Source of the DNA: an uncultured Nitrospira sp.
GTDB lineage: Bacteria; Nitrospirota; Nitrospiria; Nitrospirales; Nitrospiraceae
Assembly (NCBI GenBank): GCA_902500805.1
Contig: CABVSA010000012.1
Coordinates: 1 to 63,161 of the forward strand
DNA length: 63,161 nucleotides
Direction: 5' to 3'
Of the stretch, positions 1 to 8,420 are shown one piece after another (position 1 is the stretch's first letter; every line of letters begins with the position of its first letter). Below the pieces are notes generated by a model, which saw only the letters and a list, made by a program, of their open reading frames with translations, searched no databases and was not told where the DNA came from. A program made the position numbers and the translations under genes.

Positions 1-92
1 TTCTGACCGAAGAGGAAGCCTGGCAGGTCCTGCTCTACGTGCGCTCGTTCGGTCAAAACGAGCCTGCAGCGGCATCCGAGAACCAGCCATAG
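1..92 (+). CDS. C-terminal end of a c-type cytochrome-like protein (5' truncated)
   Basis: A reading frame enters at the left edge and stops at TAG 90-92, giving the last 29 residues of a protein. The peptide LTEEEAWQVLLYVRSFG is the typical last helix of a class I cytochrome c domain (the helix that packs against the haem after the axial Met), followed by a short polar tail. The haem-binding CxxCH would lie upstream, outside the window. This is inferred from a short helix only, so the exact family is unknown. Confidence 0.6.
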   Translation, partial: LTEEEAWQVLLYVRSFGQNEPAAASENQP

Positions 93-184
93 ACCGTGGG
101 TTCCCTTTTTGGACTCAATTAAACAACCGGGAACAGAACGGTTTCTTAAGTCCACCGCAGGGAAGAAGACTCTTCCGCAGCTCC

Positions 185-1525
185 TTACGACTCGGTCGAC
201 TGAGATGGTGAGGGATGTCGTAGGAGTGAATGTATCGTCTCCCCGGCCAGCGCCCGCTCCACGGCCTGATCTCGTCGGCGTAAGAGTGCGGACACCGGAT
301 CGCTGGTCTCGAGGTGCGGAACGATCCAAGGCGGAGTGCCATTGCGCACTGAGTTCAGCACGTCCTTCACAAAAATCAGGTCCGGTGCTTTAAGAAGACT
401 GAACCCTTCCGGCTCCTGAAGGCGGCCCACGAACCCATTGGCCACAAGACGTTCGACCTCCTCCTCAACCAGGGACAACGGCATATTCAATTCGCTGGAA
501 AGCTCGGGTAGTCTCAACGGACGATCGCCGTTCAGGTAGTGATGTCCCAGGACTCGTAAAACTTTGAGAGCCAGTTGTTCACGAAAGATGTAGGTCCCCT
601 GCTCCCACAGCAGGCGAGACAAATAGGCCGTGGGAAACTGATGGAAAAAGGAGAACTGCGCCCCGATCAACACGATCATCCAGCCGGTGTACAGCCACAG
701 TAGAAACAGGATGAGCACGGCAAAACTCGAATAGATCGCGCTGTAGTTGGCTGAGGCTGCGACAAATTTGGCAAAGATCTCCTCCGCCATGATCCAGAGA
801 GTGGCTGCCGAGACACCACCGACAGCTGCCGAACGGACATGGACGTGGGTGTTGGGAATCACCTTATAAAAGAACGTGAACACTACGCAGAGCATCAACA
901 ATGGAATCACTTCGCCGGTCCACACCAGCAGCGTCCCGAACGGTTCCATGTCCACGAGTCGCTGGACCAGACTGTGACTCTGAAGCGAGGCCACCATCCC
1001 GAACGCGCTTACGACGAGCACCGGCCCCACCAGGACCGCACTTAAATAGTCGGCAAACTTCCGTTCCCAGGTACGCCCCTGCTTCACCTGCCAAATCGCA
1101 TTCAACGCCTGTTCGATTTTGTCGATCAGTGAGTAGGTCGTGTAGAAAAGACCGGCGATGCCGACGACGCCAAGCACACCGATCTTGATATTATCCACGA
1201 ACCCAACAATTGCGGCTGTAATCTCGTGACTCTTTGGACCCAGCGGTTCCAACACCTGAGCCAGGAAAGGTTCGATGACGTGGTGGACATCAAAGGCCTT
1301 AAGCACGGAGAACATCACAGCGAGAAACGGGACCAACGACAACAACGTCGCATAGACCAGCCCGGCCGCCCGAGCATCGAGCAAGCGATGGCGAAACTCC
1401 ATCCCGACCGCAGTAGCCAGCCTGAGCACTTGAGTGCTCAGCCGCCGAACTCCAGACATGGTCGTCAGATCCTTCGCCCAAAGATCCTGTTTTTCTACTG
1501 AGGAGGTGCGTGTAGAGTCGGCCAT
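185..1525 (-). CDS. YihY/BrkB family inner-membrane protein
   Basis: A 446-residue multi-pass membrane protein of the YihY/BrkB (UPF0761) family, whose biochemical role is not settled. The N-terminal part carries the family signature around RAAGLVYATLLSLVPFLAV, followed by about six hydrophobic helices. The last ~130 residues are soluble and resemble a winged-helix domain (RLPELSSELNMPLSLVEEEV), seen in longer members of the family. The frame is open to 1648, but the start at 1525 (MADSTR) gives the more usual N-terminus. A second start at 1459 is possible. It lies alone, divergent from the P450 gene. Confidence 0.85.
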   Translation of the reverse strand: MADSTRTSSVEKQDLWAKDLTTMSGVRRLSTQVLRLATAVGMEFRHRLLDARAAGLVYATLLSLVPFLAVMFSVLKAFDVHHVIEPFLAQVLEPLGPKSHEITAAIVGFVDNIKIGVLGVVGIAGLFYTTYSLIDKIEQALNAIWQVKQGRTWERKFADYLSAVLVGPVLVVSAFGMVASLQSHSLVQRLVDMEPFGTLLVWTGEVIPLLMLCVVFTFFYKVIPNTHVHVRSAAVGGVSAATLWIMAEEIFAKFVAASANYSAIYSSFAVLILFLLWLYTGWMIVLIGAQFSFFHQFPTAYLSRLLWEQGTYIFREQLALKVLRVLGHHYLNGDRPLRLPELSSELNMPLSLVEEEVERLVANGFVGRLQEPEGFSLLKAPDLIFVKDVLNSVRNGTPPWIVPHLETSDPVSALLRRRDQAVERALAGETIHSLLRHPSPSQSTES

Positions 1526-1825
1526 GGCTCCAACTGTTCTAAACGGAGTGCTCACATCATTTTGATACAACAACCCCCGCAGTGACGAATGATCACTTAA
1601 GGAGTTCAGGATACCATCACCGGATGCGTTTCCCAAGGGGCGATACACGAATCCATGATATGGACTCGTTTGTAGGTGAAGCTGGCAAGTGGCAAATTAG
1701 CCACAAAATTGTACCCCTGATGTTCATGCCTAACTCGGCCAAATCAGCTCAGGCCTCAACCGTGAACAACCGTGTCCCCTGTTCGTTTGATGCCCCTCGG
1801 ATAGTGTGATACGGTCCCTGCGCTC
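1526..1825. other. Intergenic region between divergent yihY-like and P450 genes
   Basis: About 300 bases separating two divergent genes. I see no RNA gene, repeat or clear sigma-70 promoter. Both promoters presumably lie here. Confidence 0.4.
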
Positions 1826-3208
1826 ATGCCGGATTCTGTCCCCTCCTTCACGTTAGTCGATGTTCCCGGAGCGGTGCCGCTGCTGGGTCACCTGGGTGCG
1901 TTTAGGCGGCGTCCTCTGGAGTCCCTCTCGGCCTGGTGGCGGCAGCACGGGGATGCGATCCGCTTCCGGCTTGGTCCCAAGACGTTCTATCTGTTCAGTC
2001 ATCCTGACCTCGCCGAAGAAATCCTGGTCAAACAGTCGGACCGTTTTGTGAAGGTCTACAATCCTCGCAAACCACATGGCCTTGCCCTAGTCCTGGGCAA
2101 TGGCTTGGTGACCAGCTCTGGTGAAGTGTGGAAACGGCATCGCCGCATCATCCAGCCGATCTTTCACCGCTCTCGGATGGCCGCGATGGCCGATCGCATG
2201 GCCCAGGTCGGCGAGCAACGATTGGCTTCGTGGAAAGACCAGGAAGGAGACACAATCGACATTGCGGCAGAAATGATGCAACTGGCGCTCGAAGTCATTT
2301 CGCAAACGATGTTCACCACCAGCATGGCCCAACACACCAACCGAATCAGTCATGCTCTCCAAGTCAGTATCAAGTATGCCTTTGACTCGTTCAGTAATCC
2401 CCTGTCCCTCCCCCTATGGGTGCCGACAGCCCGCAACCGTGAATTTTCTTCCGTGATGCAATTCATGGATGGACTGATGTATGGCCTGCTCGCGGAACGA
2501 CGCCGGAGTGGCGCACACCATGATGATCTCCTCGATCTGCTGCTTCAGGCGCGAGACGAAGAAACCGGTGAGGGTCTGACCGATCAAGAGCTGCGCGATG
2601 AAGCGTTGACCATTTTTGCTGCAGGCCACGAGACGACCGCCAATGCGCTCTCCTGGATATGGTATCTCTTGGCAACTCACCCCGAGACGAAGGCACGGTT
2701 TCATGAAGAAGTGGACCGAGTGCTCCGGGGACGAACCCCCAACGCTGAGGATCTTGAGCATCTCCCCTATACACGCGCCATCTTCGAGGAATCCCTCCGT
2801 CTCTATCCACCGGCGCCGGCGGTCCACCGCAAAGCCGCAGCGAACACGACGGTCGGTGGGTTGTCCCTGCCGGAAGGCGCCTTCGTCTTGGTCGGCTCAT
2901 ACAATCTGCACAGGCATCCAGATTTCTGGACGAACCCGGAGCAATTTCGGCCGGAGCGATGGCTGGATGACAAGCGCCCACGTTCTCGCTACGCCTACAT
3001 GCCGTTTGGTGCAGGACCACGCACCTGCGTGGGGCTTCATTTTGCGTCTGTTGAAGGGCCACTCCTGCTCGCCTTGATCGGCCGACGCTATGATCTGCAA
3101 TTGGCACAAGACAAGGTCGAACCCTACCTCATGGTGACCTTGCGGCCGAAAGGAGGCATCAAGATGACCCTTCAGCCTCGGCATGTGCGGGTTGCTTCAG
3201 CCGTTTAG
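1826..3208 (+). CDS. Cytochrome P450 monooxygenase
   Basis: A 460-residue soluble cytochrome P450. All core motifs are present: the I-helix oxygen-binding motif AGHETT near residue 266, the K-helix ExxR (E322, R325), and the haem loop FGAGPRTCVG with the axial cysteine at C401. Length is normal for a bacterial P450, and there is no N-terminal membrane anchor. No ferredoxin or ferredoxin reductase gene adjoins it, so the redox partner must come from elsewhere. The substrate cannot be told from sequence; fatty-acid and hydrocarbon hydroxylases look similar. There is no strong ribosome-binding site before the ATG. The gene stands alone, with tRNA genes downstream on the other strand. Confidence 0.92.
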   Translation: MPDSVPSFTLVDVPGAVPLLGHLGAFRRRPLESLSAWWRQHGDAIRFRLGPKTFYLFSHPDLAEEILVKQSDRFVKVYNPRKPHGLALVLGNGLVTSSGEVWKRHRRIIQPIFHRSRMAAMADRMAQVGEQRLASWKDQEGDTIDIAAEMMQLALEVISQTMFTTSMAQHTNRISHALQVSIKYAFDSFSNPLSLPLWVPTARNREFSSVMQFMDGLMYGLLAERRRSGAHHDDLLDLLLQARDEETGEGLTDQELRDEALTIFAAGHETTANALSWIWYLLATHPETKARFHEEVDRVLRGRTPNAEDLEHLPYTRAIFEESLRLYPPAPAVHRKAAANTTVGGLSLPEGAFVLVGSYNLHRHPDFWTNPEQFRPERWLDDKRPRSRYAYMPFGAGPRTCVGLHFASVEGPLLLALIGRRYDLQLAQDKVEPYLMVTLRPKGGIKMTLQPRHVRVASAV

Positions 3209-3317
3209 TGCCAGACATACCGGCGTTCTATCCTCGTTCGCGAGTCACATTTACAGGCAGAGGGCTAGCTGGAAAGAATCGGACTATTGGAAGGATTTAT
3301 GCGCACGGTACGCGGTT

Positions 3318-3393
<76 letters not shown>

Positions 3394-3435
3394 CACCGGG
3401 TATTGAATTGTCGATGCCGACTGCAAGAGACGGCT

Positions 3436-3512
3436 TGGTGCGCCTGACAGGATTTGAACCTGTGGCCCTCAGCTCCGGAGGCTGATGCTCTATCCAGCTG
3501 AGCTACAGGCGC
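3436..3512 (-). tRNA. tRNA-Arg (CCG)
   Basis: A complete 77-base cloverleaf on the minus strand: acceptor GCGCCTG pairs with CAGGCGC, the anticodon loop is CTCCGGA (anticodon CCG, reading CGG), the T arm is ACAGG-TTCAAAT-CCTGT, and CCA is encoded. It is the first gene of a two-tRNA cluster. Confidence 0.95.
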
Positions 3513-3559
3513 TCCCATAACCAAGGGTGGGTACCTTAGCATAGCGAGAAATATGCTGT

Positions 3560-4195
3560 CTAGGCCGAGATTGCCTGCGCCGATACCTCTGGTAGGAAGG
3601 CAAAGGGGAGGAGCATTTCTTCTCCTCCCACTCCTTGCTGGTGGCGCAAGGCCTCAAGTTCGTCCGCTTCCAGCGCAGCCAGACGATCCTCCTCCTCATG
3701 AAGGGCGTTCGAGAGTCGAATCAACGGAATCGACGTTTGCACTGCACAGGCTCCATTGACACAGCCATCGTCCTCCGAAGGAATTCCCATAGATCGACAC
3801 ACAAGCGGCCGAAACTGATAGATCGCACACCCGCCATCACTTTCTAACGCAGGACATGGCCAGTCAGAACACTGCTCGATCACCTGTTCGCAGTCCTGCT
3901 CCGGCCAGTGATCAACAAACCGATTCGTGAGCAGCTGGGGTACCGCCCCCGTCAGGTGTGCGACCTGGGCTGCCGCAATCTCGACGATTCGGTTTCGATG
4001 AGAGTCGGGTAGCTTACTCAGCCCGAACTGGATGACTTGCTGATCAAGAACCGTGACGGGAAAGATCCCCACACAACAATACGAGCAGCCCTTGCGACAT
4101 GGCAATTCGCCGAGCAGGGCCGCGTGTGCGCGTTCAAACCATTGTGCTGTTTGTTCGAATAACGGGAAGGATTGCCAGCTCGGCACCTGCGTCAC
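3560..4195 (-). CDS. YkgJ-type cysteine-cluster protein
   Basis: A 211-residue protein of the YkgJ/CxxCxxCC family, thought to bind a metal (zinc or an iron-sulphur cluster). The N-terminal cluster is CRKGCSYCC near residue 33, and further cysteines occur at CEQ, CPALESDGGC and CRSMG, as the family requires. The start codon is GTG at 4195, one base after the stop of the upstream gene (TGATGTG), so the two are very probably translationally coupled. The role is unknown. Confidence 0.8.
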   Translation of the reverse strand: MTQVPSWQSFPLFEQTAQWFERAHAALLGELPCRKGCSYCCVGIFPVTVLDQQVIQFGLSKLPDSHRNRIVEIAAAQVAHLTGAVPQLLTNRFVDHWPEQDCEQVIEQCSDWPCPALESDGGCAIYQFRPLVCRSMGIPSEDDGCVNGACAVQTSIPLIRLSNALHEEEDRLAALEADELEALRHQQGVGGEEMLLPFAFLPEVSAQAISA

Positions 4196-4196
4196 A

Positions 4197-4757
4197 TCAA
4201 CTCTCGGCCGAACTCGACAGATCGACGATTAATTCCCCCTTGGGAGAATAGAACCCTTGTCGATCAATCTGTACGATCCCATTGCACTGCTCTTGGTAGA
4301 ACTCAAGAATCCAGCCATTGAAATCATAGCCGTCATCCGTCACATCGTCTTCGACCATGCGCGTCGTCAAAATAAATCGGCACCGGTTCACATACTCCAA
4401 CGCCAATTGCGCTTCTACGTCGGCATAGGCTGTGAGGACATCCAGGAATTGCTGCTTCTCCTGGTCATAGACATCTCGATAACTTCCACGATCGCGCACA
4501 CAAAAGACCTGGATCGGTTTCCGATCCCGCTGATAGCCCAACGCCACTTGAACCCAGGCCCACTCCTGAAGCATGCCCTCCTCGAGGTTGCTCGGAAGGA
4601 TCGGAACCTGCCCACGAGACCTGAGAAACTCGAGCAACAGGCCGAGGGGAGGGGAGTTTTCTTTTTGACAGAAGACTCGCGAATAAAAAAAGTTCTCAGG
4701 CTGCTCCGAAGTTGAGCCTGATGTACCTACGGATATTATAGGAAGGTCTTTACCCAT
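4197..4757 (-). CDS. Hypothetical protein coupled to YkgJ-like gene
   Basis: A 186-residue protein I do not recognise. It is soluble and acidic, with no signal peptide or membrane segment. Aromatic and acidic residues recur in the second half (YDFNGWILEFYQEQ). It is the first gene of a two-gene unit whose second gene is the YkgJ-like protein, separated by a single base. Codon use looks like that of its neighbours, and the tight coupling makes it a likely real gene. Confidence 0.7.
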   Translation of the reverse strand: MGKDLPIISVGTSGSTSEQPENFFYSRVFCQKENSPPLGLLLEFLRSRGQVPILPSNLEEGMLQEWAWVQVALGYQRDRKPIQVFCVRDRGSYRDVYDQEKQQFLDVLTAYADVEAQLALEYVNRCRFILTTRMVEDDVTDDGYDFNGWILEFYQEQCNGIVQIDRQGFYSPKGELIVDLSSSAES

Positions 4758-4888
4758 CTCACCTGATCCACGGTCAAGAGCCGTTTACGCAGACCCTGAA
4801 GTCCATCCAGCCCTACTGTACCCTTCCATTTGCAGGATCCGCAAGGGCCGCGTACGCATTTCTTCGCGCTAGACGCGCGTTTTTCTCG

Positions 4889-4917
4889 TTGACACTCTTT
4901 CGACTCTTGGCTACACT
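4889..4917 (+). promoter_or_regulatory. Sigma-70-type promoter for the HU gene
   Basis: TTGACA (4889-4894), a 17-base spacer, then TACACT (4912-4917). The predicted transcript starts near 4924 and leaves a leader of about 125 bases before the HU start. Confidence 0.65.
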
Positions 4918-5049
4918 CTCGCGGACTTTCATAAGGCGAGCACGAGCGGACATTCGGGCGCCCCCAATTCCCTGGCGGAATGTTTCTGTGCGAGTCGCGT
5001 CACACGAAGCATAATTTTTTTCATTCCTTACCCTCAAGGAGGTTTACGA

Positions 5050-5337
5050 ATGGCAAAATCAATGACCAAGTCCCAAATTGCTGATTACATCGCCGGGAAA
5101 GCTGGCATCACGAAGAAAGGAGCGGTCCAGATTCTCGATGATCTGGCGGCCTTAGCGTATCGTGAGGCCAAGAATGTCTTCACCGTACCCGGTATCGGCA
5201 AACTCAAGCTGGCCAACCGAAAAGCCCGGATCGGGCGTAATCCTCAAACCGGCGCAGAAATTAAGATCCCCGCAAAGCGCGTGGTGAAATTTCGGGTGGC
5301 GAAGGCAGCCAAGGACGCGATTCTCGGCAAGAAATAA
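5050..5337 (+). CDS. HU-family DNA-binding protein
   Basis: A 95-residue nucleoid protein of the HU/IHF family, binding DNA as a dimer and bending it. The family signature GRNPQTGAEIKIPA lies at about residues 60-73, in the DNA-contacting beta arm, and the helical N-terminus (KSQIADYIAGKAG) is typical. The ribosome-binding site AAGGAGG sits ahead of the ATG. The gene is monocistronic, with a good promoter upstream and a strong intrinsic terminator downstream, as expected for an abundant protein. HU and IHF cannot be separated with certainty from this view; the single self-contained gene favours HU. Confidence 0.93.
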   Translation: MAKSMTKSQIADYIAGKAGITKKGAVQILDDLAALAYREAKNVFTVPGIGKLKLANRKARIGRNPQTGAEIKIPAKRVVKFRVAKAAKDAILGKK

Positions 5338-5417
5338 CACGGGCTCCTGTCCTGGCGTTGCTGCAGTGCTTGATCAGCAACCAGTTTGATCATCCGCTGC
5401 AGACAGCCTCCTTTTAT

Positions 5418-5460
5418 GAGGGGATCGAAACTGAACCTGTTTCGATCCCCTCTTTATTTA
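5418..5460 (+). terminator. Intrinsic terminator of the HU gene
   Basis: A perfect 13-base-pair inverted repeat (5418-5430 with 5440-5452, arms starting GAGGGGATCG) with a 9-base loop, followed by a T-rich run TTTATTTA. It also lies just before the end of the convergent MoaD-like gene. Confidence 0.85.
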
Positions 5461-5472
5461 CGCTTCCTCCGT

Positions 5473-5748
5473 CTACAAATGCGTAGGGCCAAGCCCGCTC
5501 CCACCCATCCCGTCATGCCCGATGAGGCGAATGGCATCCCCATCGTGCACAAGCGAATCTTCGCTTGCGATTCTCTTGTTGATCGTGACCAGCACCTTTT
5601 TCTCGCGTAACAGCTGTAGTAAATGACGTAATTGAACACCCTGCCGCTGAATCAGTTGCCGAACAGACAACGCCTGATCGATTTCGCAGGCGAGATCACA
5701 CTCCCCATCCATGGTTTGGAGTTGTCCGGTCAGAGCGATCGTCACCAT
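5473..5748 (-). CDS. MoaD/ThiS-like ubiquitin-fold protein with C-terminal extension
   Basis: A 91-residue beta-grasp protein resembling the sulphur carriers MoaD and ThiS. Visible features are the basic helix-turn stretch LREKKVLVTINKRI and the DGDAIRLIG motif that precedes the functional Gly-Gly tail in this fold. In MoaD and ThiS the protein ends at Gly-Gly. Here GMGG (80-83) is followed by eight more residues, SGLGPTHL, so the carrier would need trimming or does not act by thiocarboxylation. No MoeB/ThiF-type activating enzyme lies nearby. A GGAGGG ribosome-binding site precedes the ATG. Confidence 0.6.
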   Translation of the reverse strand: MVTIALTGQLQTMDGECDLACEIDQALSVRQLIQRQGVQLRHLLQLLREKKVLVTINKRIASEDSLVHDGDAIRLIGHDGMGGSGLGPTHL

Positions 5749-5839
5749 TTTTTCTCTATTCCCTCCTCTGCCCTGTCAACACAGCGCACTCAAGAATCCC
5801 TCAGTTGACTCGCTGAAGATTCATACGGATAATGAACGG

Positions 5840-6268
5840 ATGCCATCTCTCGATGTTGAGCATCCAGGAATGCCTGAGCTCCAGTTTGTCTTATTCGTAT
5901 CGGCACTGTGCACTGCGGATCTGACGACCATCAACATATCCAAAGAACTTCGCCAAACAATTTTCGATCGCTGCTGGAGACTCCTTCATACGGAGCCACC
6001 TCCGACCAATCTTCACGATCGCGTTCTTGATCTCCGCGAGGGGACTGAGCTCACGCTTGAGGCCTGCGCATCTACGATCCGGTCTCTGCTCCAGGAAGCC
6101 AATATCTCCACCATCGTCTGGGATCATCCGGTCAGTGCCCCTAGGATGAATACCACACCTGAGGCACTACCATTAATAGACCGCTTGGGGCAATTGTATC
6201 CCGATGCGTCAGGAAGCGTCGATCCTTCAACCGGCCTGCAGCCAGGACAAAACCCTGATCCGGAGTAG
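5840..6268 (+). CDS. Hypothetical protein upstream of rfbC
   Basis: A 142-residue soluble protein I do not recognise. It ends nine bases before rfbC on the same strand, so the two may be cotranscribed. The frame is open upstream to 5711; the start at 5840 (MPSLDV) or 5870 (MPELQF) is preferred because the extra upstream residues look like intergenic sequence overlapping the start of the divergent MoaD-like gene. The C-terminus is Pro- and Gln-rich and probably disordered. Confidence 0.5.
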   Translation: MPSLDVEHPGMPELQFVLFVSALCTADLTTINISKELRQTIFDRCWRLLHTEPPPTNLHDRVLDLREGTELTLEACASTIRSLLQEANISTIVWDHPVSAPRMNTTPEALPLIDRLGQLYPDASGSVDPSTGLQPGQNPDPE

Positions 6269-6276
6269 GCAGTGTC

Positions 6277-6840
6277 ATGCATGTAACTTGTATCGACATT
6301 CCTGGCGTCCTCGTACTGGAGCCTTCTCTCTTGGGAGATCATCGTGGTTCGTTTGCAGAAACGTATCACGAGCAGCGATACCGTGAAGCGGGAATTACGG
6401 AACACTTCGTTCAGGATAACTATTCCCGGTCCATTCGCAACACCGTACGAGGCCTGCATTTCCAACACCCCAATGCCCAAGGGAAACTCGTGATGGCCCT
6501 GGAAGGTACGGTGTACGACGTGGTCCTCGATATCCGAAAGGGATCACCCACATTCGGTAAATGGTATGGAATCGTCTTATCCGGATCAACCCTGCAGCAA
6601 ATGTACATTCCTCCTGGATGCGCGCATGGCTTTTGCGTTACCAGCGATACCGCCTGCTTTCTCTACAAATGTACCGCCTATTATTCCCCCAAGGATGATC
6701 GCGGGATCCTCTGGAACGATCCAGCTCTAGAAATTACCTGGCCGGTGACTCAACCAATCCTCTCACGAAAGGACCAGGCCCACCGTCCCCTTGCTGCCAT
6801 GGAGGGAGAACTGCCGCTCTATACCCTTTCGAGTGAATAA
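6277..6840 (+). CDS. rfbC: dTDP-4-dehydrorhamnose 3,5-epimerase
   Basis: A 187-residue cupin-fold epimerase converting dTDP-4-keto-6-deoxyglucose to dTDP-4-keto-rhamnose in dTDP-L-rhamnose synthesis, used for surface polysaccharide. Diagnostic motifs: GDHRGSFAETY near the N-terminus, VRGLHFQ with the catalytic histidine near residue 62, YIPPGCAHGF, and the C-terminal WNDPALEITWP. Length matches the family. The other rhamnose genes (rfbA, B, D) are not in the window. Confidence 0.93.
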   Translation: MHVTCIDIPGVLVLEPSLLGDHRGSFAETYHEQRYREAGITEHFVQDNYSRSIRNTVRGLHFQHPNAQGKLVMALEGTVYDVVLDIRKGSPTFGKWYGIVLSGSTLQQMYIPPGCAHGFCVTSDTACFLYKCTAYYSPKDDRGILWNDPALEITWPVTQPILSRKDQAHRPLAAMEGELPLYTLSSE

Positions 6841-6987
6841 GCGTGCAGTGCGCACACACTCAACCTCAGGGCACGGGAGGACTTGATCAAATCAGGCAAC
6901 CAGACAGCCGCTACCGACGGGCTACCTCTGCTAGTGACAGCGCCGCTCGGAATGTGGTATCCATTCTTCCCTGGCCTTTGCTGTCAT

Positions 6988-7065
6988 GTCCCCATCGTCT
7001 AGCCTGGCCTAGGACATTGCCCTTTCAAGGCAGTAACACGGGTTCAAATCCCGTTGGGGACACCA
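6988..7065 (+). tRNA. tRNA-Glu (TTC)
   Basis: A complete 78-base cloverleaf: acceptor GTCCCCA pairs with TGGGGAC, the anticodon loop is CTTTCAA (anticodon UUC), the T arm is ACGGG-TTCAAAT-CCCGT, and CCA is encoded. Its last 12 bases (TTGGGGACACCA, 7054-7065) recur exactly at 10656-10667 and start a longer direct repeat, so this tRNA is the left edge of an accessory segment. Confidence 0.95.
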
Positions 7066-7180
7066 AACCTTTCAATGCACGCTAAGCCGTTGAAAAATAG
7101 ATTCGCCGCCGCTTCTCCATCGAACCGATAGACCTTCTCCCCAGCTCTGAGCTCACGCCAGACTCGGATCCGATTCGGGG
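7054..7180 (+). repeat. Left copy of ~127-bp direct repeat at tRNA-Glu 3' end
   Basis: Starts inside the tRNA-Glu 3' end (TTGGGGACACCA) and runs to the sequence GGATCCGATTCGGG. It matches 10656-10783 with only scattered mismatches by eye. The two copies bracket about 3.5 kb holding the HNH-like, toxin-antitoxin and lipoprotein genes. Compatible with attachment-site-like repeats, but no integrase is present. Confidence 0.7.
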
Positions 7181-7235
7181 GTAACTCCAGAAAAACCTGC
7201 TGCGTTCTGACATAGCCATCTACCCTTCCTCGCAA
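7066..7235 (-). pseudogene. Degenerate copy A of an unknown gene family
   Basis: On the minus strand the frame reads GEKVYRFDGEAAANLFFNG and then CIERFGVPN before running into the tRNA-Glu 3' end. The same peptide, with substitutions, recurs at 9420-9545 and 10574-10785. This copy keeps the most N-terminal part (GRVDGYVRTQQVFLELPPNR) but lacks the C-terminus seen in the other copies, so it is a fragment. The family is not one I can name. Confidence 0.5.
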
Positions 7236-7592
7236 ACCCAGCTTGTACCAACCACATGTTCTACTGAAAGTGTGCTCTCAGTTCGGCATATGCCCTGTCC
7301 TCCACAGGTCCTCTTGGAAAAATGAAGACCCACCGCCGATGAGGAGTCGGCGGCGTCACGCGAGGGAGCGACCCCCGCGTATGGGTCTCCACGTCAGAAG
7401 ATGCACGACGTGGGGACCATCGTAGGCTGGGGCCAGGGGGGATGTACATATGGTCATAGCGGCTGCTTGTTGAAGCTAACAGAGGGCATTGCTATAGTCC
7501 GCATGCAGGAACGTGAGAGCAGGATGCCCTGCACATGGCCACGAGACAAACTAGTTGCCGCTGTTCTCCAACAATAACGGGGCATAGTCCAC
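7236..7592. other. Intergenic region upstream of the HNH-like gene
   Basis: About 350 bases with no convincing gene. It contains a 7-base-pair GC-rich hairpin (7333-7353, CCGCCGA/TCGGCGG) and a good promoter at 7470-7498. Confidence 0.45.
7470..7498 (+). promoter_or_regulatory. Sigma-70-type promoter for the HNH-like gene
   Basis: TTGAAG (7470-7475), a 17-base spacer, then TATAGT (7493-7498), leaving a leader of about 90 bases before the gene at 7593. Confidence 0.55.
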
Positions 7593-8357
7593 ATGCCGCG
7601 TAGCTGCATATTTTGTGGGGGACGTAGTACTAAGGAGCACGTTTGGCCAACCTGGTTACTTAGCATTCTGAAGCAGCCTTCCTGGAAACGTGAACAACTG
7701 CACGTCATTAGCACTGATCAACATGGGAATAGGTACAGGCGGCAACAACATACTCCCGAAATTGTTACTAGAGCAGTGTGCGGACAATGCAATCAAGGAT
7801 GGATGAGCGATCTTGAGACCAGATCCTCAGATGTTCTTCGCCCAATGATTGCTGGGGAAGACAAGACGCTAACCGGTAGGCAGCAGGAGACCATAACAAA
7901 ATGGGTCCTTAAAACCGGAATGGTCTTAGATAGCATGTACCGGGAGATCACATTTTATGAACACAACGAGCGACTTAGTTTCCGCGAGACTCAGATCCCT
8001 CCTGGATACGTAACGTTTTGGCTTGGCCATTATTCCGGATCGGATTTTGGCAGTTTTACCAGGCATGGAATTCTAAGGACTGAGAGGTCTTCTAACCCAT
8101 ATAGAAGTTTTGTGCTCACCATGTCCTTTGGAAGATTAGTTCTTCAGGCTTGCAACACTAAAATTGCGTCGTCAGCACCAGAAGAAGTTTTTGACTATTT
8201 CGTTCCAGGTGAGTGGAATACCGTTGAACTCATACCCCCTTTCACTGACGAAGTTAGATGGCCACCCTCAGGCTCTAGCTTTGATGATTCGGAGAAAACG
8301 CTTCTCAAATTTTCTGAACGCTTTGGAGGTTCTACCGACGTTTACATTTCCCCATAA
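7593..8357 (+). CDS. HNH-like zinc-finger protein of an accessory island
   Basis: A 254-residue protein whose N-terminus carries two zinc-knuckle-like pairs typical of HNH-type nucleases: CIFCGG followed by STKEHVWP (about residues 5-20) and CGQCNQGW (about 63-70). The remaining ~180 residues show no motif I recognise. Many such proteins are annotated only as HNH endonuclease-like or hypothetical. Base composition is more AT-rich than the core genes around it, and it sits between the tRNA-Glu repeats, both suggesting transfer. A defence or mobile-element role is inference; nuclease activity is likewise unproven. Confidence 0.6.
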   Translation: MPRSCIFCGGRSTKEHVWPTWLLSILKQPSWKREQLHVISTDQHGNRYRRQQHTPEIVTRAVCGQCNQGWMSDLETRSSDVLRPMIAGEDKTLTGRQQETITKWVLKTGMVLDSMYREITFYEHNERLSFRETQIPPGYVTFWLGHYSGSDFGSFTRHGILRTERSSNPYRSFVLTMSFGRLVLQACNTKIASSAPEEVFDYFVPGEWNTVELIPPFTDEVRWPPSGSSFDDSEKTLLKFSERFGGSTDVYISP

Positions 8358-8420
8358 CCTCATAATGTCTCAGAGCATTTCCCCAGCACTAAAATAAAAC
8401 TCCGTCGGGGTGCTCGGCTA

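Noticed and set aside
4813..5037. A 74-codon Lys/Arg-rich frame on the minus strand upstream of HU
   Set aside because: It runs across the HU promoter and leader, has no good ribosome-binding site, and matches nothing I know. A shorter real protein from an inner Met cannot be excluded.
5473..5748. UBact or Pup-like tagging protein considered, since some Nitrospirota encode UBact
   Set aside because: The sequence fits a MoaD/ThiS-like beta-grasp fold, not the short disordered Pup/UBact type, and no proteasome or ligase genes adjoin it.
7333..7353. GC-rich hairpin considered as a terminator
   Set aside because: No T-run follows on either strand and no gene ends just before it.
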